Shown here: positions 10,369 through 20,753 of the stretch, piece after piece
How positions within the stretch are numbered: position 1 is the stretch's first letter
Layout: each line of letters begins with the position of its first letter
Source: Acinetobacter sp. UBA801
Lineage (GTDB): Bacteria; Pseudomonadota; Gammaproteobacteria; Pseudomonadales; Moraxellaceae
Direction: 5' to 3'
Length of the DNA stretch: 64,000 nt
Assembly (NCBI GenBank): GCA_002296655.1
Contig: DBIN01000019.1
Coordinates: 30,909 to 94,908, forward strand
Program-made: the position numbers and the translations under genes
The notes under the pieces: generated by a model
Databases searched by the model: none
What the model was told of the DNA's origin: nothing
Seen by the model: the letters and a program-made list of their open reading frames with translations, nothing else

Positions 10369-10907
10369 ATGAAGATGGAGTATTATTTTTTTGCTTCTTT
10401 AAGTGTAATTGGATTGCTCAGTCTTAGTCCACTAGTTCAAGCAAACCCTACCCAAGGTTACTGCCAGACAGTTGATGACAGTGTATGCGGTTGGGGGATA
10501 GCAGTAGTTATCAGCCACAATATTGGTATGCTGGTGTTGCTTACGACCCGAAGAATGGCATATTTTCGATCTATACAGCCACATCGCGTGAACTGGCTAT
10601 GCGCTCAGCAGCAAAAGAGTGCAAACAAATAAATGAGAATCAAAGAAGATGCTCCGAGCTTATTTCTAGTGTTTCTGGATACACAAAAGACAAAGAGCCT
10701 GGTACAGTGATTACCAAAGGACAACGTCCAGACGGTACATTCCAACTGAATCTTAGATACGGTTTAAATGGTCAGAAAACATTTTTCCCATCAAACTCTT
10801 ATTCTGAAAAGAATGCCGAAGTGATTGGAATGGAGGATTGTGTGAACAAATATAAACTCAGCAATTGTGAGATTGTTTATAAAAATATACTACTTTTTAA
10901 AACATAA
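10369..10907 (+). pseudogene. DUF4189-like exported protein, frameshifted at a G run
   Basis: Two overlapping frames together make one protein of about 179 residues. The first frame (from 10369, or ATG 10375, which is better spaced from AGGGA) gives a signal peptide ending LVQA|NP and then NPTQGYCQTVDDSVCGWG. The second frame continues with DSSSYQPQYWYAGVAYDP, two conserved cysteine regions and the C-terminus. They join exactly at a GGGGG run (10493-10497): one extra G would restore CGWGDSSSYQPQYW. The YQPQYWYA..Y pattern is typical of DUF4189 secreted proteins. It may be a true pseudogene, a slippage-variable gene or a sequencing error. It is flanked by a convergent pta and a shared terminator. 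Confidence 0.72.
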
Positions 10908-10912
10908 CACAT

Positions 10913-10946
10913 AAAAAACCACCCAATTTTTCAATCAGGTGGTTTG
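10913..10946. terminator. Bidirectional terminator between DUF4189-like gene and pta
   Basis: AAAACCACC / GGTGGTTT stem with A- and T-rich flanks between two convergent genes. Confidence 0.75.
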
Positions 10947-10965
10947 TAAAACTTAACTTTACGAA

Positions 10966-13107
10966 TTATTGAGCTGCTTGTTGCTCTGCCTGAATCGCAG
11001 TCAATGCAATGGTAAACACAATGTCATCTACCAATGCACCGCGGGATAAGTCATTCACTGGCTTATTCAAGCCTTGTAGCATTGGACCAACACTCACCAC
11101 ATTGGCAGAACGCTGTACTGCCTTATACGTCGTATTACCTGTGTTTAAGTCAGGGAAGATGAATACATTGGCACGACCTGCAACTTGAGAGTTCGGTGCT
11201 TTAGAGCGACCAACACTTTCAACTGATGCCGCATCGTACTGTAATGGACCATCAATCAGTAAGTCAGGACGACGTTGTTTCGCAATTTCAGTTGCTTTCG
11301 CAACTTTTTCGACGTCAGCACCTGCACCTGAAGTACCCGTTGAGTAAGAAATCATGGCAATACGTGGGTCAATACCAAACGCTTTTGCAGAGTCTGCAGA
11401 CTGAATCGCAATTTCAGCCAATTGTTCTGCATCTGGGTCTGGGTTAATCGCACAGTCACCGTACACATAGACTTCATCAGGTAACAGCATAAAGAATATT
11501 GAAGATACCAATGAATATTCAGGTGCAGTTTTAATGAGCTGGAACGCAGGGCGAACGGTATTCGCTGTCGTATGTACAGCACCAGACACCAAACCATCAA
11601 CCTCATCAAGTGCCAACATCATCGTACCTAATACGACAGTGTCTTGCAGCTGTTCACGTGCTTGATCTTCAGTGAGTTTGCCTTTACGCATTTCCACCAT
11701 TTTTTCGACATAATTTTCACGAACCAAGTCAGGATCAATGATTTCTAAGTCGTGTGGAAGCTCTATACCACGTGCTTTGGCAACATCAACCACCGCTTCT
11801 GGTTTTGCCAATAATACGCAGTGGGCAATACCACGTGATTGACAAATCGCTGCAGCTTGAACGGTACGCGGCTCATCACCCTCTGGAAGCACGATACGTT
11901 TTTTAGCTGCGATTGATTTTTGCACCAATTCATGACGGAACGCAGAAGGCGATAACCGTGGTTTGTACGAATCGCTAATTAAATGAGACAACCACTCTTG
12001 ATTGATGTGGCTAGCTACAAAACGGGTAACTTGTTCTGCTCGTTCAGTATCATCTACAGGAATTTCGTTGCTCAGATTTAACAACTGTTGCGCTGTTTCA
12101 AATGTGCTCAACTTAGTATGTAAAATTGGCAAGCCATTTTTTATTGCCGCTTGGCAGAATTCTAAAGCTTGTGCGCTTGGCGCTTTTTGTTCAGTTAACA
12201 CCAAACCTGCAAGTGGAATACCATTACTGCTGGCTAAGCTACTGGCAAGCAATACATCGACACGGTCAGAACCACTGATAATCAGTTCGCCTGCTACGAA
12301 TTTATGCATTTCGTGTTCAATATTCGATGCAATTAAGCTGCTGTGTAATACACGACGCTGTGCTGCTTCACCTTGGTTAATCCATTCTGCTGAAATGTGC
12401 GCAGCCAAATCAGACATGCGTGGTACACTTAAAGTGTTGCTAAAAGGAACTAAGCCAATCACTGGCATGCAGTCTTTACCAATCATTGGATGTGTGGTTT
12501 GAATTTTGCTGACAAACTGGTTGGTGTCGCTAATTAAACGTAAACTTGGATCAAGCGTAACAGGAATTTGTGCAGAATCTTCTGGCAAACCTTTGGTACG
12601 CATGAACAATACGCCCGCAGTACGTTCACCAGACGCACCACCAAAGAAACGTAATTGATTGTCTACTTTTGACGCTGTTTTAACGGGGTTGTTGATGTCG
12701 GCATTGCTGACAATAATGACTTTCGCATCTAGTGCTTTGGCCAAATTTGCATTCAATTCAGTTGCAAATGGATCACGTCCGTTTGGTAAAACCCCTTCTA
12801 CAATAATGATATCGTGATGTTTAGAAATTTCACGATGTAAACGGACTGCATCTTCAAGCAATTCGTCATTTTCATCATTTTTTAAACGCTCAGTCAGCGC
12901 AGCATAAGTAATTGGTTCAACCGTTTCATGCTTGAACAGATGACGATACAATGCCGTCGTGCGGTCTGCTTCAGGCTGTAATTCTTGTGAAAATGGTTTT
13001 AAGAAACCAGCTTTTATACCTTGGCATTCCAAAGCGTAAATTAAACCTAAACATGCTGATGTTAAACCAACACCAATTTCTGTAGGAACCAAAAGTATTG
13101 TTTTCAT
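10966..13107 (-). CDS. pta: Phosphate acetyltransferase (long form)
   Basis: Converts acetyl-CoA and phosphate to acetyl phosphate and CoA, and with AckA forms the acetate overflow/assimilation pathway. The 713-residue protein is the long form. It has an N-terminal P-loop-like domain (residues 1 to about 200, ILLVPTEIGVGLTSACLGL), a central DRTGG domain (about 215-330), and the C-terminal catalytic PTA/PTB domain from about 390 (KKRIVLPEGDEPRTVQAA, SYSTGTSGAGADVEKV, VFIFPDLNTGN). It lies 55 bp downstream of ackA on the same strand and is presumably co-transcribed with it. Confidence 0.96.
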   Translation of the reverse strand: MKTILLVPTEIGVGLTSACLGLIYALECQGIKAGFLKPFSQELQPEADRTTALYRHLFKHETVEPITYAALTERLKNDENDELLEDAVRLHREISKHHDIIIVEGVLPNGRDPFATELNANLAKALDAKVIIVSNADINNPVKTASKVDNQLRFFGGASGERTAGVLFMRTKGLPEDSAQIPVTLDPSLRLISDTNQFVSKIQTTHPMIGKDCMPVIGLVPFSNTLSVPRMSDLAAHISAEWINQGEAAQRRVLHSSLIASNIEHEMHKFVAGELIISGSDRVDVLLASSLASSNGIPLAGLVLTEQKAPSAQALEFCQAAIKNGLPILHTKLSTFETAQQLLNLSNEIPVDDTERAEQVTRFVASHINQEWLSHLISDSYKPRLSPSAFRHELVQKSIAAKKRIVLPEGDEPRTVQAAAICQSRGIAHCVLLAKPEAVVDVAKARGIELPHDLEIIDPDLVRENYVEKMVEMRKGKLTEDQAREQLQDTVVLGTMMLALDEVDGLVSGAVHTTANTVRPAFQLIKTAPEYSLVSSIFFMLLPDEVYVYGDCAINPDPDAEQLAEIAIQSADSAKAFGIDPRIAMISYSTGTSGAGADVEKVAKATEIAKQRRPDLLIDGPLQYDAASVESVGRSKAPNSQVAGRANVFIFPDLNTGNTTYKAVQRSANVVSVGPMLQGLNKPVNDLSRGALVDDIVFTIALTAIQAEQQAAQ

Positions 13108-13162
13108 AATTTTTTCTAGATCGTAAAGGGACTGATTGAAAGTGGCTGAGCACTACGATTGC

Positions 13163-14380
13163 TTAAGCAATCGCAGCGTCACATTCAGACTTTTTTGCAG
13201 CTGACTTTAGCTCCTCTGCAACTTGCGCAGTTTCTTTCGCAATACGGCCTTCTTCGTCAGTTGGTACAACCCAAATTTGTGGGCCACCTGTGCCTGCATC
13301 AATACGACCTTCGGTACCGCGTTTTAAGCTGTCATTGCGTTCTTTACTGAAGTTAAAGCCGAAGTGTGGCAAGTAAGCGACCGTTTTTTCACGGATGTAA
13401 GCAGAGTTTTCGCCAATACCGCCTGTGAAGAATAAGCCATCTAAGCGTGGTAAACCACAGCTAAGTGCAGCTAAAGATTTAGCTAAACGGTAGCAGAATA
13501 CTTCAATGGCAAGCGTTGCATCTTCGTTACCTTGTTCAGATGCTTCAATCAGGGTACGCATGTCATTCGATAGGCCTGACAAACCAAGTAAACCACTTTG
13601 ACTGTTTAGCATTTTGTCAATTTTGTAAATATCCCAACCTAAGTTACTTGCAAGGAAGCTGTGTAAGCTTGGGTCTACATCACCACTACGCGTACCCATC
13701 ACCAAACCTTCAAGTGGGGTTAAGCCCATAGACGTATCTACGCTTTCACCATTCCAAATTGCACAAGTCGAGCTACCATTGCCTAAGTGAGCAGTTAACC
13801 AGCCACCTTGTTTAAAGCTGCCAGCCAACTCTGAACCGCGCTCTGAAACGTATGCATGGCTTGTGCCGTGGAAGCCATAACGACGTACGTTGTGGTCGGT
13901 ATATAGGAATTTAGGTACTGCATAACGGTAAGCATGTGCAGGCATCGTTTGGTGGAATGCAGTATCAAATACAGCCACTTGTGGAAGTTCAGGGAACAAA
14001 CGCATTGTTGCTTGAATACCTACCAAGTGTGCAGGGTTGTGTAAAGGTGCAAGCGGAGTTGCTTCACGAATACGTTGTACGATTTCTTCGGTTAATAATT
14101 CTGCTTTGGTTAAAGTACCGCCGTGTACAACGCGGTGACCAATGGCTTGTGGCTTATATTGAGATAAGCGACCAAGAATAGTTTCCAATGCTTTTTCATG
14201 GTCAGCATGTGGAATAGAAAGTTCGAGCGGCTCACCACCTGAGGTAATGCCTTTAATGCGCGCATCAGCAGAACCTAGATTTTCTGCCAAACCAAAGATA
14301 CGATCCCCAACGCTTTCAGATACAAGCGCATATTTGATAGAAGAAGATCCGCAGTTAATCACTAATACTGATGTAGTCAC
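13163..14380 (-). CDS. ackA: Acetate kinase
   Basis: Interconverts acetyl phosphate plus ADP and acetate plus ATP. The 405-residue protein carries the family motifs in order: [11 protein letters not shown] near the N-terminus, [38 protein letters not shown] and FTGGIGENS. It is the first gene of the ackA-pta unit. The AT-rich 340-bp region upstream presumably contains the promoter. Confidence 0.96.
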   Translation of the reverse strand: MTTSVLVINCGSSSIKYALVSESVGDRIFGLAENLGSADARIKGITSGGEPLELSIPHADHEKALETILGRLSQYKPQAIGHRVVHGGTLTKAELLTEEIVQRIREATPLAPLHNPAHLVGIQATMRLFPELPQVAVFDTAFHQTMPAHAYRYAVPKFLYTDHNVRRYGFHGTSHAYVSERGSELAGSFKQGGWLTAHLGNGSSTCAIWNGESVDTSMGLTPLEGLVMGTRSGDVDPSLHSFLASNLGWDIYKIDKMLNSQSGLLGLSGLSNDMRTLIEASEQGNEDATLAIEVFCYRLAKSLAALSCGLPRLDGLFFTGGIGENSAYIREKTVAYLPHFGFNFSKERNDSLKRGTEGRIDAGTGGPQIWVVPTDEEGRIAKETAQVAEELKSAAKKSECDAAIA

Positions 14381-14720
14381 TTTTATGTACCCGAATTCTA
14401 ATTGAAGTTATCCCTAGTCAATCAAGCTGCATTGCAATATATGGCAAATGGCAATCTATTGTGTTGCAATCTTGATCATTACGTATGTTTTATCATGGGT
14501 TTTTTATTGCTCCTAGATAGACTTTAGGAGATTAGACTTAAGCATTATCGACCATGAAATCAGAAATAATTAAAATTTATCAGTCCGAAACTTTCATTTT
14601 TCCATGAAATGATGGTCTAAAATTTCTGCTTAATTCCTGTTGTATTCTCTTAACATAGCACACTTCATTCTGCAGGCGAGTGGCAAACTGTTTTAAATTA
14701 TTTCCTCAACTTTTGTCAGT
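14381..14720. other. 340-bp intergenic region upstream of ackA
   Basis: No gene is visible. The part next to ackA should hold its promoter, but no clear -35/-10 pair stands out. Repeated TTGC/GCAA words near 14430-14470 are noted without assignment. Confidence 0.4.
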
Positions 14721-15137
14721 TTATTTTGATTTGGCAGCGTATTTAATTTCTGACCAACGGACAATCACATAAGCAATCAGCGCCACCATAAAAAACACCA
14801 ACATCATCCACGCCAAGCCTTGTAAGGTTTCAATAATCGTGCGGTAAATTTCCAGTACCCAGCGTTCTTGCGTCAGTTCAATCACAATTCTTTTGTCATT
14901 TTCGGCATAAGTAAGTGGCGTAATGTATTTTTCCATATCGTAAATACGAATGCCTGAAGATGTACCGACCACCATGCCTGCAAATTTAGTGTACTTTGCC
15001 CATGCTTCATGAATTGGGTCGTGAATGATGCGTGCCAAAATTGCATTGATGGAGTTAGAAAACAAACGCATGACAATGAATGACACCAGCAGAGCCAAAG
15101 CAAAGGTACTAATAATCAAATAATAAAACATAAGCAT
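14721..15137 (-). CDS. Small inner-membrane protein with two transmembrane helices
   Basis: A 138-residue protein not recognised as a named family. A transmembrane helix lies at about residues 4-27 (IISTFALALLVSFIVM) and another near the C-terminus (MMLVFFMVALIAYVIV). The loop of about 80 residues between them contains GIRIYDMEKYITPLTY and an amphipathic helix. The ATG at 15137 is preferred over an upstream GTG (15143) because AAGAG lies at the right distance. It stands alone downstream of proA. Confidence 0.72.
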   Translation of the reverse strand: MLMFYYLIISTFALALLVSFIVMRLFSNSINAILARIIHDPIHEAWAKYTKFAGMVVGTSSGIRIYDMEKYITPLTYAENDKRIVIELTQERWVLEIYRTIIETLQGLAWMMLVFFMVALIAYVIVRWSEIKYAAKSK

Positions 15138-15251
15138 CGCCACTCTTTTTGATGATTTTTCTAATCGTGATGGTGTTTCTATTTTAGGTGAGCTGGGGGT
15201 AGAAATGTGTAGTCGAACTGTGTCTTAAAATAGTGTGTTCAAAAGAATTGA

Positions 15252-15285
15252 ATAATGTTCAGCTTACTGTGAAACTGAACATTAT
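15252..15285 (-). terminator. Inverted repeat, probable terminator of proA
   Basis: An 11-bp perfect stem ATAATGTTCAG / CTGAACATTAT with a 12-nt loop lies just after the proA stop codon. No strong T run follows on the minus strand, so termination is only probable. Confidence 0.5.
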
Positions 15286-15315
15286 GTTTGGCTATTACAA
15301 AATTACAGATTGATT

Positions 15316-16581
15316 TTATTGGCGGATTTGACCATCACCAAACACCACCCATTTTTGTGAGGTTAAACCTTCTAAACCGACAGGCCCACGGGTATGAATT
15401 TTATCGGTAGAGATCCCAATTTCAGCGCCTAAACCATATTCAAAACCATCGGCAAAGCGTGTAGAAGCGTTAATCATGACTGAACTTGAATCTACTGCAG
15501 CCAAGAATTGACGCGCTAAACTAAAGTTTTCAGTAATAATGGCATCGGTATGATGTGAGCCATATTTATTGATATGTTCAATCGCCTCATCTATGCCTGA
15601 AACCACTTTAACCGCCAAAATTGGACCTAGATATTCGGTGTACCAGTCTTCTTCTGTGGCAGTTTTGACAGTCGTGCCTAAAATCTTTTGAGTTGCAGGG
15701 CAGCCGCGTAATTCGACTTGTTTTTCTGCATACAGCTCGGCAATGCGTGGCAAGAATTGTGCAGCAACAGCTTCATCGACCAACAAAGTTTCCATCGCAT
15801 TGCAGACACCATAACGGTGAGTTTTTGCATTCAAAGCAATAGGCAGGGCTTTTTGTAAATCGGCCTGTGCTTCCACAAATACGTGACAGTTACCATCCAA
15901 ATGTTTAATCACTGGAATACGTGCTTCATTGCTGATCCGTTCAATCAGACTTTTACCGCCACGTGGCACAATCACATCTACATATTCAGACATGGTAATT
16001 AATTGCCCAACAGCAGCACGATCTGAAGTGTTAATCACTTGCACAGATGTTTCTGGCAAGCCCGAAGTTTTTAAACCGTGTTGAATTGCAGCAGCAATCG
16101 CTTGGTTCGATTTCAGAGCTTCAGAACCACCACGTAAAATAATCGCATTGCCTGACTTTAACGCCAAAGACGCCGCTTCTAGGGTCACGTTGGGACGTGA
16201 TTCGTAAATCATGCCCACCACTCCTAGTGGCACCCGCATTTTACCCAATTGAATACCTGATGGACGGTAAGCCATATCAGTAATTTCTCCAATTGGATCC
16301 ATGAGGCCAATCACATCTTTTAGACCTTGTAACATGCCTTTAAAACGTGCGGGGTTAAGTTCTAAGCGATCAAGCAGTGCGCTATCTAAGTTGTTGTTAC
16401 GACCTTTGGTCATATCCATTTGGTTGGCAGCTAGAATAGCGGACTCGCTATTTTCCAACGCCGTATAAATAGCCGATAACGCATTGTTTTTAGATTGGGT
16501 AGAAGCGCTTGCTAAGACACGAGAGGCTTGGCGTGCTTGTTGTCCTACCGTTTGCATATATTGTTCAATAGACTCTTGCAT
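15316..16581 (-). CDS. proA: Gamma-glutamyl phosphate reductase
   Basis: Second step of proline synthesis: NADPH-dependent reduction of L-glutamyl-5-phosphate to glutamate semialdehyde. The protein has 421 residues from ATG 16581, the usual length. The frame extends 31 codons further upstream but that part has no family similarity. Aldehyde-dehydrogenase-fold motifs are visible: [24 protein letters not shown], and the catalytic cysteine in [14 protein letters not shown], followed by [20 protein letters not shown] near the C-terminus. proB is not adjacent. Confidence 0.95.
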   Translation of the reverse strand: MQESIEQYMQTVGQQARQASRVLASASTQSKNNALSAIYTALENSESAILAANQMDMTKGRNNNLDSALLDRLELNPARFKGMLQGLKDVIGLMDPIGEITDMAYRPSGIQLGKMRVPLGVVGMIYESRPNVTLEAASLALKSGNAIILRGGSEALKSNQAIAAAIQHGLKTSGLPETSVQVINTSDRAAVGQLITMSEYVDVIVPRGGKSLIERISNEARIPVIKHLDGNCHVFVEAQADLQKALPIALNAKTHRYGVCNAMETLLVDEAVAAQFLPRIAELYAEKQVELRGCPATQKILGTTVKTATEEDWYTEYLGPILAVKVVSGIDEAIEHINKYGSHHTDAIITENFSLARQFLAAVDSSSVMINASTRFADGFEYGLGAEIGISTDKIHTRGPVGLEGLTSQKWVVFGDGQIRQ

Positions 16582-16680
16582 AGCGGTTTGATCACTTAGA
16601 AATTTCAATTCGATATTAACAGTCTGTGCCTGCACAATGAAGCATCTCGGTAGAAAATCGACTAAATTGTTCAATCTTTA

Positions 16681-16740
16681 AATATTTTTCAATGCTTTCA
16701 TCTTTAAAATAAATATTTTGAAATGCTTTATACTTTAAAA
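16681..16740. repeat. Imperfect 29-bp tandem repeat in the proA/hydrolase intergenic region
   Basis: Two copies (16681-16709 and 16712-16740), identical at 24 of 29 positions, lie in the 340-bp divergent region. Shared core words are AATATTTT, AATGCTTT and CTTTAAAA. They may be operator sites or a local duplication. The rest of the 16,582-16,922 gap shows no gene. Confidence 0.65.
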
Positions 16741-16922
16741 GTAGATGAGCGGTCATAGAAAATGTTGCGTATAAAATCAGCACCTGTATAGAATGATGCG
16801 ATAACGACATTGATGTCATTCACAACAATAAGCAAGATGCCACTTTAATTCAGATAAGTGGGTAATCGTTCAATGACGAACACTTGCACAATAAAAATAA
16901 AATGCGCATGGAGGTAAGGAAT

Positions 16923-18257
16923 ATGAATTCCATGATCCAGATGGACACGGACGTACAGGACGCAAGTTCGCATCTCTGTTTTTTTGATATTTATGATAAA
17001 CACAGTTTTAAACAACCCGCTCGCACCACTTGGATCAATGGCTGGAAAGTGGAATACATGGCGATTGCACAGCCTGAAACTGCTCATTTAACTCCTATTG
17101 TGATTGTTGGCGGGGCATTCCAGAATTTTAATTCTTATAAATACTGCGTAGAGCAACTATTTCGTGCTGGCCCGATTATTTTAATTGATATGCCTTCTAT
17201 GGGGGCTAATCAGCAAATGATCAATGTTGAAACAGGTGAGTCTGCAGGAACGCTAGAACTGCATGATTTAGGTCAGATGTTGGGTGATTGGCTGGATATT
17301 GTCGGCTTAGATAAAGTATCCGTCATGGGCATGTCATTGGGTTCGGTGGTGGCGTCCTGTTTGGCAGATCAGCGCCCTGAATTGATTGACCGCATGATTT
17401 TAATGGGGGTGATGCAAAAGACCCGTAAAAGTTGGCGCATGTTGCTTGAAGAATCGCTGCATTTAATGAAAGAGCAACGCATGGATGAGTTTGGTCAGGC
17501 GGTGATTTTGTACTTGGTCAATCATGCCAAAATGGAACAAACTCGCATGTCTCCGACTGCTAAGCGTTTGTTTTACCGACAAATGGCCGACTTTACCGCC
17601 ACAGAGCAAGATCGCTACGATGTGAACTGCAACCGTTTATTGCGTTTAACCAATGTGCCAATTCCACAATGTAAGGTTTTGGTGGCGTGTGGGCAATATG
17701 ACAGTTTTACCTTACCACATGAAAATGCCAATTTCGCGTTGCAATGCCCGAACATGGAGTTTGCCATGATTGCCAATGCAGATCATGTGCCGCAATTACA
17801 GCGTCGTAAAGAAACCATGAATTTATTTGCGGCCTTTTTAAGCCATGAATCTATTCAGGAATTAGATGGCATTATTCCTATGACACGTGCCCAGTTGTTG
17901 ACGATGGAACGTCGTGGTGAAGCGCGTATTCGGGTGCAAAATCCACAAAGTCATTTGCAGTATCGTCATTCTGATTTGAAAATTGCTACGCACATTGTCG
18001 ATTTAAACTTCTTTGGTGTATTGCTTGATTTTGAAAATGCTGCGTTGGCTGCACAGGCAGCACAGTTTGAACGAGATATGGCCTTAGAATTACAGGATGA
18101 AGAAGGCAGTTTTGGTATTGAATGTTTAATTTTTGAAAGCCAAGGGCAACAATTACGTGCATTATTTAAGCATGGTAGTTTTGAAGTGGCAGAGCGTTTG
18201 TTACGTTATGTGGAACGTCAAAAAGCGGCTGCGCAAAATTTGGAATACGCCTGTTAG
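16923..18257 (+). CDS. Alpha/beta-hydrolase with extra C-terminal domain
   Basis: A 444-residue protein. Residues about 50-305 form an alpha/beta-hydrolase: the oxyanion region is VGGAFQNFNSY, the nucleophile elbow is MGMSLGSVVAS (GxSxG), the acid is near GQYDSF and the histidine in NADHVPQL. The remaining 130 residues (from about 310, TMERRGEARIRVQN then HIVDLNFFGVLLDFE) look like a separate beta-rich domain, loosely like PilZ (an RxxxR-like start and a D-x-x-x-x-G turn), but this is uncertain. A very strong site, GGAGGTAAGGA, precedes ATG 16923. Substrate unknown; an esterase or lipase-like role is possible. Confidence 0.85.
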   Translation: MNSMIQMDTDVQDASSHLCFFDIYDKHSFKQPARTTWINGWKVEYMAIAQPETAHLTPIVIVGGAFQNFNSYKYCVEQLFRAGPIILIDMPSMGANQQMINVETGESAGTLELHDLGQMLGDWLDIVGLDKVSVMGMSLGSVVASCLADQRPELIDRMILMGVMQKTRKSWRMLLEESLHLMKEQRMDEFGQAVILYLVNHAKMEQTRMSPTAKRLFYRQMADFTATEQDRYDVNCNRLLRLTNVPIPQCKVLVACGQYDSFTLPHENANFALQCPNMEFAMIANADHVPQLQRRKETMNLFAAFLSHESIQELDGIIPMTRAQLLTMERRGEARIRVQNPQSHLQYRHSDLKIATHIVDLNFFGVLLDFENAALAAQAAQFERDMALELQDEEGSFGIECLIFESQGQQLRALFKHGSFEVAERLLRYVERQKAAAQNLEYAC

Positions 18258-18309
18258 TAGTCGGTGCAATCATTGGCTGAGTTTGAAATTGTTCATAACA
18301 AATAGAAAA

Positions 18310-18341
18310 AAATAGCGTATTAAACCACGCTATTTTTTTTG
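18310..18341. terminator. Bidirectional terminator
   Basis: AAATAGCGT / ACGCTATTT stem followed by a T run on the plus strand, between convergent genes. It overlaps the last codons of the methyltransferase gene on the other strand. Confidence 0.8.
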
Positions 18342-19261
18342 TAGGCATGAATCATCCAAACTAAATCGCCTAAATGTTCTGTCGTTGTTTTTTCTAAAGA
18401 GGTATTTGAAAAATACAGTTGTGGTTGTTCTAGCTGCACCTGTTCAAAACCTGCGCTTTGAAAAAATTCAGTTAATTCCTGCGGAGATTGAAAGTGGAAG
18501 GTGAAAGCACTGCGTGATATCAACTTCAATAAACGGCTGCAGTTCCAAATAAAGTTGGCGAGCTTGTTCTTTACAGGTTCAGGGTAAATATCGGTTAAAT
18601 AATGCAGTTCTGGAAAGTTTTGAGTGTAGTTACACATGCCATTTAACAGCTTATGTAGCATGTCTTTGGTAAAATAGTTAATTAAACCCTCACTAATAAG
18701 CACCAAGGGCTGCGAGTGATCAAAATATTCAAAAATGTTTTGGAAAGATTCACTGAAAATGTCACCTGTGAGCACTTCAGGTGCATCGTGGTCAATTTTT
18801 CGTAAGGCTTGAGTTTTAATTTGCGCCATATCGGGCAAATCCAGTTCACGGTAATTTAGTTCAGGATATTTTTGTCGAAAATTCCAGCTACGTGGTGACA
18901 GTCCTGATGCAATTTCGAGTACTTGTAGTTGTGGATGCTGCTGAATCAGTTGGCTCAAATGTGCATCAATCATTTGGTGACGTTGTTTGAGGGTGCTGCG
19001 CATACTGCCGCCCACATGACGTTCTGCCCAGTTTTCTAAAGGATGTACCAATTTGGCTAAAAACTTGCCTTTTCGGGTCGCAAATACAGGATGTGAAATC
19101 CCCATTTGATACCAGATATATCCCGTGTAGTGTGCGGTAAAAGAAATATGTCGATGTTTGGACAATGCAGTCGTGTCTGAGTGAGTTGGTTTATCATCCG
19201 AGTTATGCATTTCGGTGCTTTTTTCTGTTGCGATTTTGCTGTTCAGGAGTGTTTTTGTCAT
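18320..19261 (-). CDS. SAM-dependent methyltransferase of the LCMT-like group
   Basis: A 313-residue protein resembling the leucine-carboxyl-methyltransferase-like O-methyltransferases found beside bacterial secondary metabolism genes. The SAM-binding region reads VLEIASGLSPRSWNF, with the acidic strand YRELDLPDM, and LVLISEGLINYF corresponds to the post-II motif. The first 40 residues (Ser/Thr/His rich) are not conserved in character, so the true start could be an internal ATG (residue 18). No biosynthetic cluster surrounds it, so the substrate is unknown. Confidence 0.82.
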   Translation of the reverse strand: MTKTLLNSKIATEKSTEMHNSDDKPTHSDTTALSKHRHISFTAHYTGYIWYQMGISHPVFATRKGKFLAKLVHPLENWAERHVGGSMRSTLKQRHQMIDAHLSQLIQQHPQLQVLEIASGLSPRSWNFRQKYPELNYRELDLPDMAQIKTQALRKIDHDAPEVLTGDIFSESFQNIFEYFDHSQPLVLISEGLINYFTKDMLHKLLNGMCNYTQNFPELHYLTDIYPEPVKNKLANFIWNCSRLLKLISRSAFTFHFQSPQELTEFFQSAGFEQVQLEQPQLYFSNTSLEKTTTEHLGDLVWMIHAYKKNSVV

Positions 19262-19455
19262 TTTCGTCTAGACCTTAATTGTTTGAATGGTGGTCGTTGT
19301 CTTTTTAGGCATGCTTTGACACTCAAGTTGCGGTGTCATGCATATACTCAAAATAGAATAAGTTCATCATAATCAAAAAGGAACACGCTGTCGTGTTCCT
19401 TTGTCGTATAAATGCTGTGAAAAAAGTGCAGGTGTATGGTTAGTTTGTGGCTGTC

Positions 19456-20559
19456 TCACGTTGCAGCGTTTTTAGTGCTACTTGAATAATTGGTCGGGTC
19501 GTGACTGGTTTGCGCTGCCAGTAGCGCGGCACTTTGTTCTTTAAATGCCAAGATACGATCACGGACGCTTCGCCATTCATCGCCTAAATCCAAAACATCA
19601 GTAATCTTAAACTCCGTACTGAGTTCGGGGATTTTACCGCGCATACGTTCTAAACGTGTCTGATTAGGCAAGGGTAAATCGGTAATCGCACTTAAAGCCA
19701 ATCGTTGTGCTGCACGATTGTTGCAGACCAGTCCCATGTCACAACCTGCGACTAAAGCGGCATGAATACGCGCATCGGCATCACCTGCTACACAAGCGGC
19801 CTGCATGCTTAAATCATCTGAAAAAAGTACCCCATCATAGCCCAAGTCTTTGCGAAGCACTTGCTGTAACCAAAATTCAGAAAAACCTGCAGGGTTCGGA
19901 TCGACCTGATCATAAATGACATGCGCAGGCATGAGAGCATCTAGTTGATTCTGCAGTTGCAGAAAGGTTTGCATATCCTGTTGCTGAATTTCGGCAAAAG
20001 AACGTGAATCTATCGCAGCAGCAACGTGAGAGTCGGCTTTAACTGAACCGTGTCCAGGAAAGTGTTTGCCTGTAGTTGCCATTCCCGCATGATGCATTCC
20101 ACGTAAAAAGGCATCTGCCAAAGCAATAATATTGGCAGGACAAGCAGCAAAAGCGCGATCTCCAATTACATCACTGACGCCATTTAGATCTAAAACGGGC
20201 GCAAAACTAAAATCAATGCCTACTGCTAATACTTCGGTGGCCATCAACCAGCCACATTCTTCGACTAAATCTAAGGCACGTTCAGGTTCGCTTTGATATA
20301 ACTCGCCAAATCTGCCCATAGCAGGCAATAAGGTAAAACCTTGTTTCAAGCGTTGTACGCGTCCGCCTTCCTGATCCACTGCAATTAAAATATCAGGGCG
20401 CACCTGACGCATGTGGTCGGTCAGATCGCGTACTTGCGCAGGAGATTGGATATTTCGGGCAAATAAAATCACGCCACCGACTTGCGGAGCGCTTAATAGT
20501 TCAATATCTTCTTGAGTAAGTTCTGTGCCAGCGATGTCGAGCATCAATGCGCCAATCAT
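19456..20559 (-). CDS. nagZ: Beta-N-acetylhexosaminidase of peptidoglycan recycling
   Basis: A GH3 enzyme that removes GlcNAc from anhydro-muropeptides in the cytoplasm during cell-wall recycling, which feeds AmpC-type beta-lactamase induction in many Gram-negatives. The 367-residue protein has the NagZ motifs DQEGGRVQRL, TGKHFPGHGSVKADSH (with the catalytic His) and FSDDLSM (with the nucleophile Asp). No signal peptide is visible, consistent with a cytoplasmic enzyme. The C-terminal 30 residues are poorly conserved in character. It is divergent from prc. Confidence 0.95.
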   Translation of the reverse strand: MIGALMLDIAGTELTQEDIELLSAPQVGGVILFARNIQSPAQVRDLTDHMRQVRPDILIAVDQEGGRVQRLKQGFTLLPAMGRFGELYQSEPERALDLVEECGWLMATEVLAVGIDFSFAPVLDLNGVSDVIGDRAFAACPANIIALADAFLRGMHHAGMATTGKHFPGHGSVKADSHVAAAIDSRSFAEIQQQDMQTFLQLQNQLDALMPAHVIYDQVDPNPAGFSEFWLQQVLRKDLGYDGVLFSDDLSMQAACVAGDADARIHAALVAGCDMGLVCNNRAAQRLALSAITDLPLPNQTRLERMRGKIPELSTEFKITDVLDLGDEWRSVRDRILAFKEQSAALLAAQTSHDPTNYSSSTKNAAT

Positions 20560-20753
20560 ATTGGGTGTCCGTATTCGATTTTTATCAATAAAAAAACAAT
20601 ACCTGAATTCTGCAATGATTTGCTACATTTTGACAGCACAGATTATGATAAAACTACACGACAGACCTAAATTAAGTTGTATAAGATTTTGAATCTGCTC
20701 AATTCATTGTGAAAAGCAGAGATTGGTCAAAAACCAAGGACGTAAATATTTTT

